Source of the DNA: Struthio camelus
Taxonomy: Eukaryota; Chordata; Aves; Struthioniformes; Struthionidae
Length of the DNA: 64,000 nt
Direction: 5' to 3'
NCBI RefSeq assembly: GCF_040807025.1
Contig: NC_090943.1
Location: 24,891,213-24,955,212, forward strand
Part shown: one piece after another, positions 48,448 to 60,600 of the stretch
Layout: every line of letters starts with the position of its first letter
Position numbering within the stretch: the stretch's first letter is position 1
Position numbers and translations under genes: made by a program
The notes under the pieces: generated by a model
What the model was told of the DNA's origin: nothing
What the model saw: only the letters and a program-made list of their open reading frames with translations
The model's database searches: none

Positions 48448-49849
48448 TTGTGCTACATTAAAGAAATTTCAGATCGTTTCTTATTCACACTTTCGAGGCA
48501 TGTGCTTTCAGGGCATGATGAGATTTTACATTTGCTTTATTCATTGTTATGGCATCACCTTATGGTAGGAGGACAAATACTAACTGAAAAGTACAACAGA
48601 AAATACAAACAATAACAAAACTGCTTTTGCATTGGCCATTAGGACAAACTTAGAAATAGACCCTATAGCTCCACCCTTCAGAGAACATAAAGCAAAAGGC
48701 AAAGAAAAATTGAATGTTCCCAGAACAGGACTGTTTTTGATATTCCGCAAATGAAATATTTTCTATAGCACACTTTTCTATAGCACACGGTCTAAAAAAT
48801 CTAAGAAAGGAGTATTTGCGAACTGCAGGAGCATGCAGCTTGCCAATTGGGCAGTCCAGGAGCAAAGAGGCTTCTCAGATATCCAGGCACTTGTAAATCT
48901 TAAGATACCAGACAAGATACCATTCATGCATCCATAAGTTAAAACTGGTTGCCTGCATACTCTGCAAGCCAGAAAGCAAGTAACCTCAAGCTACCAATAA
49001 GCACAGATGTGGACTGGGGAGCCTGGGAATCAAATGATTCACCAGGCTGGTAGACAGGGAGTCTACCAAAGCAGCTGGATTACACACAGCCAGGCAGGCA
49101 TCCAATAGACACCTGGCTGGGAACACAGAAGCCTTAACCAGTCAAGGCATCAATAACTTGAGATCTGCAGATCTGTAATGACTCAGCAGGTAGGCTGTAG
49201 GACAGATAGACAATGTGCTTCTGATTTTGTCTTAATGATAGAGATGTAGTTTGTGCCACCTATAGATACCAGCATGTCTCAATGTCGTAAATACTGTGAT
49301 CAAGCTGGAATTTCTTATTGCCGAAGATGTATTACTACCTTACGGTGACATATTACTGCATCATACACGTGCTTGTTCACCTTCACCATTCACATCAACT
49401 TTAAGTAGAGCAAAACATGTATCTTTTCCAGGGTATTTGCTCATGTTTTTTGGAAAATAATGGTCTAACAAAAAGAGGTATTCTGTTAGGGAGAAAGCAC
49501 ATGTGTAAGAAAGCGATATCCATTACAGGGCTTTTAAGGACTATGGGCTCATATTCCTGAAAGTTCTCCTTCTTAGACAAAAGCAGTGGTATGATCTTGC
49601 ATTTAGGAAACAGCAAAATGAATAAACCACAGGTCAAAACTCTGTAGCAAACCATATCTCACTAGCTCTCGAGCTCAGGAAACTACTGGTGTTGATTTCT
49701 TAAAAGATAAAGAGGGTAATCTTTAGTCATGATACCTAACGGCTATGAACTAAAGGAGAAAAGTATGCAATGTGCTCAACTTCTTGCTCCCTCAATCATA
49801 TTTTTCCAGCAAAGTATTATTCAGAGCTATATTTTTAACAGATTATATT
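48448..49849. other. Intergenic sequence between two CR1 copies
   Basis: No gene is recognised. Holds a perfect tandem pair of TTTTCTATAGCACAC at 48759-48788. Confidence 0.5.
48759..48788. repeat. Perfect 2 x 15-bp tandem repeat
   Basis: TTTTCTATAGCACAC at 48759-48773 is repeated exactly at 48774-48788. Confidence 0.9.
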
Positions 49850-51880
49850 CCAAATAGAGGGAATACTTCCTCTGAGTAAGAAGTCCAGCAAAGTGGGCAG
49901 GAGACCTACATGGATGAGCAAGGAACTCCTGGCAAAACTCCAACAGAAGAAGGAAGTCTACAGAATGTGGAAAAGGGGACAGGCCACTTGGGAGGAATAC
50001 AGGGACGTTGTCAGAGTATGAAGGGATGTGACAAGGAAGGCTAAGGCCCATTTGGAATTAAATCTGGCAAGGGATGTCAAGGACAAGAAGGGCTTCTTCA
50101 AATGCATCAATAGCAAAAGGAAGACTAGGGAAAACGTGGGCCCGCTGCTGAATGGGGCGGGTGCCCTGGTAACAAAGGATACAGAGAAGGCAGAGTTATT
50201 GAATGCTGCTTTTGCTTCAGTCTTCACTGCTAAGGCCAGCCCTCAGGAATTCCTGACCCTGGGGACAAGAGAGGAAGTCTGGAGAAAGGAAGACTCTCCC
50301 TTGGTGGAGGAGGATCAGGTTAGAGATCATTTGTCCAAACCTGACATTCGCAAATCCATGGGCCCCGATGGGATGCATCCGCGAGTGCTGAGGGAGCTGG
50401 CGGATGTAATCGCTAGGCCACTCTCCATCATCTTGGAAAGGTCCTGGAGAACAGGAGAGGTGCCTGAGGACTGGAAGAAAGCCAGTGTCATGCCAGTCTT
50501 TAAAAAGGGCAAGAAGGAGGAGCCAGGCAACTACAGGCTTGTCAGCCTCACCTCTATCCCCGGAAAGCTGGTGGAACGGCTCCTCCTGGAGGTCATGTCT
50601 AAGCATATGGAGGACAAGAGGGTGATCAGGAGTAGTCAGCACGGATTCACCAAAGGGAAATCACGCTTGACCAATCTGATAGCCTTCTGTGATGGAATGA
50701 CTGGCTGGGGAGATGAGGGCAGAGCAGTGGATGTTGTCTTTCTGGACTTCAGCAAGGCTTTTGACACCGTCTCCCATCACATCCTCCTAGGCAAGCTCAG
50801 GAAGTGTGGGCTGGATGGGTGGACAGTGAGGTGGATTGAGAACTGGCTGGACGGCCGAGCTCAGAGGGTTGTGATCAGTGGCACAGAGTCTAGTTGGAGG
50901 CCTGTAGCTGGCGGTGTCCCCCAGGGGTCAGTCCTGGGTCCAGTCTTGTTCAACGTATTCATCAATGACCATGACCTGGCGGAAGGGACAGAGTGCACCC
51001 TCAGCAAGTTTGCTGATGATACTAAACTGGGGGGAGTGGCTGACACACCAGAAGACTGTGCGGCCATTCAGAGGGACCTGGACAGGCCAGAGAGGAACCT
51101 CCTGAAGTTCAACAAAGGCAAGTGCAGGGTCCTGCCCCTAGGGAGGAATAACCCCATGCTCCAGTACAGGCTGGGGGCTGACCTGCTGCAAAGCAGCTCT
51201 GCAGAGAAGGACCTGGGAGTCCTGGTGGACAACAAGTCGACCATGAGGCAGCAGAGTGCCCTTGTGGCCAAGAAGGCCAATGGGATCCTGGGCTGCATTA
51301 GGCAGAGTGTTGCCAGCAGGTGGAGGGAGGTGATCCTGCCCCTCTCCTCAGCCCTGGGGAGGCCTCCCCTGGAGTACTGGGTCCAGTCCTGGGCTCCCCA
51401 CTACAAGAGAGACATGGCACTGCTGGAGAGAGTCCAGCGGAGGGCTAGGAAGATGATGAGGGGACTGGAGCATCTCTCCTATGAAGAAAGGCTGAGAGAG
51501 CTGGGCCTGTTCAGCCCGCAGAAGAGAAGACTGAGAGGTGATCTCATCAATGCATACAAGTATCTGAAGGGAGAGCGTCAAGAGGATGGGGCCAGACTCT
51601 TCTCAGAGGTGCCCAGCGACAGGACAAACGGCAATGGGCAGAAACTGAACCACAGGAAGTTCTGTCTGAACATGAGGGAAAACTTCTTTCCTGTGAGGGT
51701 GACGGAGCCCTGGAGCAGGTTGCCCAGAGAGGTGGTGGAGTCTCCTTCCCTGGAGATACTCAAAACCCGCCTGGATGCGATCCTGGGCAATGTGCTGTAG
51801 GTGACCCTGGTTGAGCAGGGGGGTTGGACTGGATGATCTCCAGAGGTCCCTTCCAACCTCAACCATTCTGTGATTCTGTT
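49850..51880 (+). mobile_element. CR1 LINE, long 5'-truncated copy with nearly intact reverse transcriptase frame
   Basis: About 2.0 kb of CR1, from just before the connector region ([20 protein letters not shown], near 49880) to the 3' end (CTCAACCATTCTGTGATTCT, about 51880). A 590-codon frame (50028-51800) carries reverse transcriptase motifs [57 protein letters not shown] and FADD (residues 328-331, the CR1 form of the YxDD catalytic box), then the CR1 C-terminal domain ending [16 protein letters not shown]. One TGA (near 50018) separates this frame from the upstream coding part, and a few residues present in other CR1 copies are missing near residue 352. ORF1 and the endonuclease are absent, so the copy cannot be autonomous. 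The low decay implies a fairly recent insertion. Confidence 0.96.
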
Positions 51881-53500
51881 AATGTAGTTGCCAATACCTA
51901 AAAGCCGATGATGAAAAAAAAACCCAACTTTCCACTAACTGAAATTCTATTCCCTAAAAAGCGATATACCCATCACTTAACTTAAACTTGGAAAATGCTC
52001 AGATAAGGTCATAGCAACTCCCATAGCATCAGCTGAAGAACTTAAAGCATCACTTCAAAAACTTGCCACTTACAATATAGACTATGACAAAAAGGTCTTT
52101 CTCATTTCCCAATTACCAATACATCAGTAGCAAGAATAATCAAGAGACGGTACAATTATCTGGGGCTGCAAAAATAATTTGCAGCATTTTCTATCACATT
52201 CTGACTTTTTTCTAGCTATTCAGTGCTGGCTTTAAAGCTATGAGCTGAAACCTGAACTAAACCTTAAATCTGTTTAGAAATAGCCTCTGTTACATACTAC
52301 AAACCCCTTGTTAAATTGCATTTTTTTGAAGAATTATCTTTGTTCTTTTGCACAGGCTACTAATTAGATTATTGGATGAAGAGGTGATTACCCTTCCTTT
52401 TATTCTCTGAACTGCCTTTGGACCTACCTGGAGATCAGTGAAAAAAGGAAGCTCAAACTTTCAGTGTTAAAAAATAATATGCTATAGGCACCCTTGAAAG
52501 AGAGGGCCACAGGGTTTTGAAATCTACAGTCTCCACACGGGAAGAGGGAGATATAGGAATCTCCAGCCCTTGTATTGGCCTGAAGTAGCAAAGATGTCTG
52601 GCACTTCATAGGGTAGAAGGGAATAACAGAGCCTAGTCAGAGTTATACTGGGTTTCTGTAGAGATCTTGAGGAGGGGTGGTGGGCCTATGGCAGGTCTGC
52701 CTGGTCCACACCTTCTGTCTCTAGCCCTGCAGAGACTCCTGTATGATGCAGATAGCCTGACACACTCCTTCTCCTACCTCTCATGGCTATGGTATGTCCA
52801 GCAGCTCTTTATTACTGGCTCAGGACGTCTTCCTCAAGACCTCTCTGAGCTGCCAGTCTTTCATGAGGGACTCTTCGGGGCTTGGAAGATCTTCAGAACA
52901 GCCAGGTCCCCCCAACAACAGAGGGAGGGAGGCAAATCTCTGGGCTGAGCCACAGCTCCCTCTTGCACATCACACACTTCTGCAGGCAGGTGGCTGAGGG
53001 TTCTTCAGTACGCCACAGGACAGCTGCCACGTAAGGTAGAAACCTAATTAACTACGGAAAGCGGGACAGAGCAGGCCCCAGGTTGCTTGCCCAGCACATG
53101 GAGTGCCAGACCATGCAGTGGACCATTTGCTCCAGGAGGCAAGGGCTGCTCTAAATCCCACTCTTACCCTTACCGACAGTTTGTACCACCCCTATTCCTC
53201 TGGAGCTGCTCATCAAACCCTTAGCCCTTAAGCCTCTCTCCCGCAAGCCATTTTCACAGGCTGCACAAAAACCAGCAGTCGAGCTCTGCCCGGTGTCACA
53301 GGGACATTGCTGTATGCACCTGAGCTCTTCCACACCCCTGCATGATGCCCACTCACAAAGCAATGGGATCGCTTACCCTGGGGAGAGGGGGAGGAGCCCC
53401 TCAACACCAGCCAGGGCTTAACAGCTGGTATCGCAGCCCACTGGAGCTGTAAACCAGTGATACAAGCACAGCCCACTGGGGATACAAGCTGGAGAGGACC
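51881..53500. other. Intergenic sequence left of the CROT-like CpG island
   Basis: No gene is recognised; GC content rises from about 52.6 kb towards the island. Confidence 0.5.
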
Positions 53501-53559
53501 CCTCACATTTGCAGCATCCTCTGACTTGTGCTGCCAGGAGAAGACCCAGGCACGCAGGT

Positions 53560-54520
53560 AGGACAAGTGCCCACGTGAGGCAGAAACTCCCACGGTGGTT
53601 CTGCTGCGTTTTCTCCCCTTGTCCTTTTATTTACCCCACCCTGGCCACGGGCTCTGGCCCTGCCGAGCGCACAGGCGGGCTCTCCCTGCTCCCTCCTTCC
53701 CCCAAGCCCCCGCCGAGACCCTCGGGGCAGTGACTCGGCCTGTCTCACGGGCGTCGCTGCTCAGCTGCCGCCCGCCCCCAGCACACACACTGCTTTGACC
53801 CTGACTCGCCCCCCCAGAATCACTTGATGTCGCCTTCTTCCCTGCTCCCCTGGGCCCCGCCGTCCCCCCGCCGGCCCGGGCAGTGGGCCGCGCAGCCTGC
53901 GCCGGGCCGCCCCGCCCCGCCCGCCTTCCGGGCCCGAAGCGGGGCAGGGGCGAGGCCAGGCAGGCGGCGGGCGGGCGGGCAGACGGAGGCGGCGGGAGCC
54001 AGCTGAGCCTGGGCCTTGGCTAGGGCGAGGTGAGCGGCGCGCCGCGGGGGGACGCGGCCGAGCCCCCTTGGCCTCCGTCCTCGGGCAGCCGGGCCGCGCT
54101 GGCGGGGGCGCTGGGCGGCGGATTGCTGCGCGGGCAGGAGGCGGCTGTGTGCGCCGGCCCCCGACCGGCTGGGCCTCTCCGGCGCTGCTGCCCCGAGCCG
54201 CTGTGAACACCGGCGCGGTGCCCAGCCGTGCGCCGCCCTGCCTCGCCCGCGGAGGCCCCGGCCGGGGCGGGGGGGGGGGGGGGTTGGGGTGGCCGGCAGA
54301 GCTGCCCCTCGGCCGCGGGCGCCGGCCAGCCGTGATGGCGGCCGCTCGCCCGGCGGCTCGCCTGTGCCCGGCCGCGCCCTGCCGGGCGGGGCGGGGGCGG
54401 CTGGCTGCTCCGCCGTCGGGAAACTGCGCTGGAGCTTTGTTCGTCGCCGCGTAACCGCGCTGTTCTGCGTGTCCTCTCGCAGCCGGAGAGTTCTGCCCAG
54501 AAATCCGCGGCTCTGGCTTT
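53560..54520. promoter_or_regulatory. CpG island, probable promoter and noncoding first exon of the CROT-like gene
   Basis: Dense CpG and GC boxes (CCCCGCCCCGCC near 53910). Ends about 130 bases before the exon holding the CROT-like ATG. GCGAG/GTGAGC at 54029/54030 is a good donor that could close a noncoding first exon. A 15-G run (54269-54283) flanked by GGGG tracts makes a strong quadruplex candidate. Frames of up to 224 codons on both strands are artefacts of composition. Confidence 0.7.
54264..54289 (+). other. G-quadruplex-prone run
   Basis: GGGG, C, fifteen G, TT, GGGG. It lies inside the CpG island, upstream of the CROT-like coding start. Confidence 0.6.
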
Positions 54521-54656
54521 GTCAGTAGGTGCGCTTCCGCGATGCGTGTTCTTTTTACCCCGTGAATAGAACTGAAAGGGGAGATGCCACACTAATTCTC
54601 TGAATTGGGCTTCGTAACAGGCTGTTGTTGTTAACGTTGTGCTGCAGATCCGCATC

Positions 54657-57600
54657 ATGGATAAGCAGGTGCTTGAATCCTCGGAAGAGCGCACGTTTCA
54701 GTACCAGAACTTGCTGCCTTCGCTGCCAGTGCCTCCCCTTGATGAATCTTTAAAGAAATACCTCGAAGCAGGTAATGACTTGCTGTTGTACTAGTAGCGT
54801 AGCATGTGCAGTGGTATCTGTAGGCACAGGTTTTATCAGCTGCTGTAGTTTAAAAAACCAAAATCCAGGCAGGTTAGGGCACAAAAGTTCTTTTTAAGGT
54901 CCGGAACAGGAAACTAATAAGTGCCAGTGCAACCTGAGTACAAGTTCCCATCTTGTCCTTACTTGTCTCTCTTCAGCATGAAAGGAAATCAGGTATGTGT
55001 GAAGGTTGTTTTATGGGTATTTACCGTCCCGCTGAGGGCTTATCTTTTTGCAGCTGATCCAATAAAAACTACTGCCCAACAAATCTTGTTTTGCCTGATG
55101 ACTTCTTTGCTTGTTTATGACTGTGTTTGCCCGGGATCTTTGTGTAAAAAGGGGATTTCAAGATCTTTTTTCATACTTAAATGAATTTTCTTTTTTTTTT
55201 TTTTCATGAATACTAGTAATTATATAGCCATAAGGAAAGGCAGTGGTGTGCGTTTTTGGATCGTCTCACTTGGCAAGATTCCTGCCTTGAAGTGTTAGCT
55301 GTCTAAACAAAATAGCAGAAGAGAGAAGTTTTGTAAGCAGCATCAATGCAGATGTGTCTAGCTTTGTTTATGAAGTAGAGCTGATTGGTTGGTTCTTTGT
55401 TATCCTGTCAGACCTTGATAAACCAGGGAGGACAAAGTTGTGTTGCACAGTATCGTCCGGAGATTTTTTTTTTTTGTATGTTTCTTTAATCGTTTTCAGA
55501 ACTCAGAGACACTGAGCTTTTCTCTGAAATGTCTGCTTTGTCTTACTATCTTACCCATAAGACAGAAGTGTCAACAGACTAAAACGTGGCATTCTGTCCT
55601 TAGCAGAAACAAATATTACACCATAAATTCCCCTTGCTGAAATACCAGTCCCTAAATTCCCTTTGAATTCCCTTCTGTTCTAATTGAGTGCATTAGAAAT
55701 TGCCTGATGGACGGTAACAGTGATAGGAGAATGCTCTTTGTTCAGTTATGTCATCGTGTTTTGATGGTGAATGTTGAAATGGTGGCTTTAGAGAAGGAAC
55801 ATTGTGTGGTGTGCATCAGCACAATTTCTTTCTTTTTGTTATGACACAGGTAACCGGAATTACATGTGCTGTGATAGCAGAAAGCAGGCAATAACAGAAT
55901 TGCCGTTTAGAACTCAATTTTGTAAATCCAGCTGGGCTCTCTAAGTTAATAAATAACTTTTTCCTGGAGTAATGAAAACCGACTGAGTGTTTGCTTGCTC
56001 TCTTTGTCTGATTCTTATCTGTGTTTTCATAGATCTCTCCTCAGTTGCATTTTGTTTTCATGCTGAAGTTATTTCCTTCTTACTATGCTATGTACATTAG
56101 CCATTCTATAACTTCTGTTTTCCTTGTGGCCCTCTCAAGTCTCAGTAGGAGCTGGAGGAAAGTTAGTCTAATGCTTGTTGTTCTACCACAGTCTTTCCTT
56201 GTACACTTCCCCTAAAGCCACGTTCTGCAATGCACGACCCTGGGAGCTAGCAAGGTCATTCTGAAAGCTTAAGCTCTTCATCTGTTCTGTCCATGGGGGT
56301 GGGTGAAGGAAGGGAGATGCTTCTGAAGAATGATTCAGAGCCCCCAAACGACCCTGCAGAAACACTCTGAATCATTCTTTGCCTGTCCTCTGTTGGTTGG
56401 AGGAGGACCTGGGCACTTAATGTGAGTCATTTTGCCTGCTGATAAAGTTATAAGGATATACTTACCTATTTAAAGCCAGTCGACTGTACAAGCTGGACAG
56501 AGTGAGTTTTGAAATGTGCCATATTTAGCGCTTCACAGCTGCCTCTGCTTTGGAATCAAAATTTCTAACCTTGTTTTGAGTGGAGGCGTTGAGCAGAGGA
56601 GGTAGAAGTAGCCACAGCATGTAGCCTTTCAGCTCACCCCAGAGGCTGAGACTTGGAATCTTGGACCCCTCAGCCTGAGAGTGTGAAAAACCAAAGCTCC
56701 CACTTTCAGAAGGTACCCCAGCTATACAGGTAAGGCTGTCTTGCACAGCGTACTCCTTGTTCACAGATGGAGCTGAGCTCCTGTGCAGAAAGGAAAACAG
56801 GATCTGTGGGCCTAGAGAAAGTGACAAGACAGAAGTTGCACTGAAGTCTAATGAGAGAGGGACTGAGTTCTACTCCTTCCTCCTGGTGCTGTCTCTGCAT
56901 CTCATCAAATAGATTTCAAGTGGAAAATGGGCACGTAGTCATAGAATTGCATAGGTCGAAAGGGACCTCCAGAGGTCATCTTTACCAGCTTCCTGCTCAA
57001 AGCATGTCCAGTTAGAGGAGGTTGCTCAGGCCTTGCCCAGCTGGGTTTTGAATGGGATTGTGGAATCCATCCACAAACTCTGTCTCTGGGCAACCTCTTC
57101 AGGTGTTTGACCACCCTCATGATTTAAAAAATATATATATTTTTTTTTCCTTAGATCTGTCTCGAGTTCATTGTCTGTTCTCCTATTCCTGTGCATCTCG
57201 GAGAAGAGTAGAGCTTTATCTTCTCTATACTATTCCATTTGGTGGTTATAGACTGCAGCAGGATCTTCCCTTTGCAGTCTCTTCTTAAACTGAACAGACT
57301 CGATTCTCAGCCTCTTCTCACCATCGTGAGTTCCAGTCTATGTTGGTGACCCCTTGAACAGGGACCAAAATCCAGTAATTTTGATTATTTTCTCTTTTTT
57401 TGTAGATATGTGCATATTGCTGTGTAGTGACTGTGTAACCTGAATAAAAGAGGATGATGGCTCTCTTTTACATTGTGTGGTAGTAAGGTCACCCTCCCGG
57501 CACCCTGTCTGTTGGACTGCGCTCAGGGTGGGAAGGGTCTGGACTCCAGGTTTTCCGTATCCTAAGTGAAAGCTATAACTGCTAAGCTGTTACAGTGTAG

Positions 57601-60600
57601 GTGGATGGCTCTATCTCTATCATTTCTTTCTGCGTCTATGTTCAGAACTGAAGTTAGTGCAATTCAAGCTGCATGTAGAGAAGGTCTAGATATGCTAGGT
57701 AATGCCTGAATGTGCTTAGCTGATCCTGTCCAGCTGGGCTGTAGATGAAACTCTGGTACCTTTCCACTCATGGTAGTGTTGTGATGGAATTTATGGAGAC
57801 CATAATGAATTTTAAACAGATGCACTGAAAGGGGGTATTCTGACTTGTTGCTTAAGGCTCTCAGAATCCGTTTAAAAAGGCGTTTGTATATAGAATCTGG
57901 CCCTTTCTCTCTCTCTGTTTCTCCTGTAGAAGAGGAAAAATGTCATTCAAATTTGCATTAGACTGTTGTGTAGTAGCATAGGAAAGTTGGGATGTAGCTG
58001 AAAATGGATTTTTGCTTTTCTCATTGAAAAAAATACTGCAAAATACTGAAATTCCTCTTATGATTGGGATAAAATTTGAATTATTTTGAGAAGGGACAAG
58101 AAAGACTTCCCCTTGGTGGAGGAGGATCAGGTTAGGGAACATCTAAACAAACTGGGCATTTGCAAGTCCGTGGGACCTGATGGGGCGCACCAGGAGAGAG
58201 CTACCTGATGTCATTGCAAGGCCACTCTTGATAGTCTTTGAAAGGTTGTGGCGATTGAGGAGGTTCCTGAGGACTAGAAGAAAGCAAACATCACTGCTCT
58301 CTTCAAGAAGGGCAAGAAGAAGATTATGGGGAACTGCAGGCCAGTCAACTTAACCTCACTCCCTGGGAAGGTGATAGAGAAAGTAATCCTGGAAGCTGTT
58401 TCCAAACATATTAAGGACAAGCAGGCGACTGGGAGTAGTCAGCATGGATTTACGAAGGGGAAATCCTGTTTGACCAACCTGACAGCTTTCTGTGATGAGA
58501 ATGACTGGCTCAGTGGGTGACAAGAGAGCAGTGGATGTTATCTTGATTTTATCAAGGCTTTCGACTGAATCTTCCATCTCCCGTAGCATCGTCATAGACA
58601 AACAGGTGAAATGTCGGCTAGATAAAAGGATCTAGGGTGAGGTGGATTGAAAACTGGCTGAACCGCCAAGCTCAAAGGATTGTGATTAGTGGCACAAAGT
58701 CCAGCTGGAGACCAGACACTAATGGTGTCCCCCAGGGGCCAACGCTGGGGCCAATACTGTTTAACATCTTCATTAGTGACCTGAATGATGGGGCAGAGTG
58801 CACCCTCAGCAAGTTTGCAGTTGACCCAAAACTGGGAGGAGTGCTTGATACCCTGGAGAGTTGTGCTGCCATTCGGAGGGACCTCAGCAGGCTGGAGAAA
58901 CGGACGGATGAGAACCTCATGAAGTTCAACAGAGGGAAGTGCCAAGTCCTGCATCCTGGGAATAAGCCCATGTACCAGTACAGGCTGGGGGCCAGCTGGC
59001 TGGAAAGCAGCTTTTCGGAAGAGCTCCTGGGGTCCTAGTGGGCAACAAGTTGCCCATGAGTCAGCCATTTGTCCTGGTGGCCAAGAAGGCCAAGGGTATC
59101 CTGGGCTGCATTTAGAAGAGCATTAGTAGCAGGTCGAGGGAGGTGATTCTTCCCCTCTACTCAGTGCTGGTGAGACCACACCTGGAGTACTGTGTCCAGT
59201 TCTGGTCTCCCCGGTACAAGAGAGACATGGCGCTACTGGAGCGAGTCCAGCAAAGGGCCACAGAGATGATTAAGGGACTGGAGCATCTGTCATACAAAGA
59301 GAGGCTGAGAGAGCTCGACCTGTTCAGCCTGGAGGAGAGGAGGCTCCAGGGAATCTTACCTACGTGTTTAAATACCGGATGGGCTGGAGTAAAGAAGATG
59401 GAGCCAGACTTTTCTGAGTGGTGCTCAGTGACAGGACAAGAAGCAATGGGCCCAAATTGGAATACAGGAAGTTCCATTTAAACATAGTAAAAAAACTTCT
59501 TTACTGTGCAGCTGGTCAAGCACTGTAACAGGCTGCCCCCAGAGAGGCTGTGTAGTCTCCACCCTTGGAGATATTCCCCAACTGGAGACAATCCTGGACA
59601 ACCTGCTCTAGTTAACCCTGCTTTGCGCAGGGGGCTTAGACTAGACAATCTCCAGAGGTCCCTTCGAACCTCAACCATTCTGCAATTCTGTGAAGAAGAA
59701 AAAGGAGTTGCAGGCAAGTGGTCGTGACAGCAGTAAGACATAGTTGTAAGGAAGTCAGGTTTTAATTCTACCAGGGTAGGTGAGTATTTCAGATCCTGCC
59801 CAGCTGAAACGGCTTTTGTTACTCCTGGAAGCTGTATTAGAGATGATACAGATACACAATTAGTAAAAATTGAACCAGTACCCTTCCGTGTTGTTTAACA
59901 GCTATAAGTAGATCACTCAGGGTTAACACTGTAGCAGCACAGACAAGAAAACAACTGGTAATAGTGCCGGGCAGCCTCAACAATGAATCAGTCCTTGTTG
60001 TGAAGGAGTTGAACAAGCAGAAGAAAAGAACACCATGCCATGCGCCTATGACTTCGTAACCTAGGTATAAAGAAAACACCTTGCATTATATGCAAAGTGA
60101 GTATAAGGAAACAATTAGATGTGTCGGTATGCAAACTGACGATCAGCATTGCCTCTTACTGTTACTGACCATAGATGTCGTGGTAAAAAGGTTTTAAGGA
60201 GCGTTTTGGATGAAAATGAGGAGTAATTTTACCTGTTTTTACAGAGAACTGTAGCCCATGTGGCAGGTGTTCTGAGAGAAATCCAAAGGTATTTTAAAAT
60301 ATAAAAATGGGATAGTAGTAACTGCCATCAGTGTCAGTCAAAGGTAGGCATTAACATTGGGATAGTGAATGAGAATTGATGGCCGAAGTGCTTGTAGACT
60401 GTGAAGGGCCTTGAAAATGTAAGCAAGTGGCTTATAGTTGGTGCAGTAAGGTGACAGAAACGTATGGCTCAAAGTATGTGAACTCTGTTTGGAAGTTAGT
60501 ATGAGTTCTTTGGCAGTATCTCCAGCTACAATCTTAAATATACTGGATTTAATTATCTATTAGATATTTAAGATTTTCAGCAACTGATTTAATTTACTGA

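Noticed and set aside
50217-51866. Several minus-strand frames of up to 141 codons across the CR1 copy
   Set aside because: They are antisense shadows of the CR1 reverse transcriptase frame.
54020-54694. 224-codon minus-strand open frame in the CROT-like CpG island
   Set aside because: Same composition artefact. It also runs antisense across the true CROT-like start exon.
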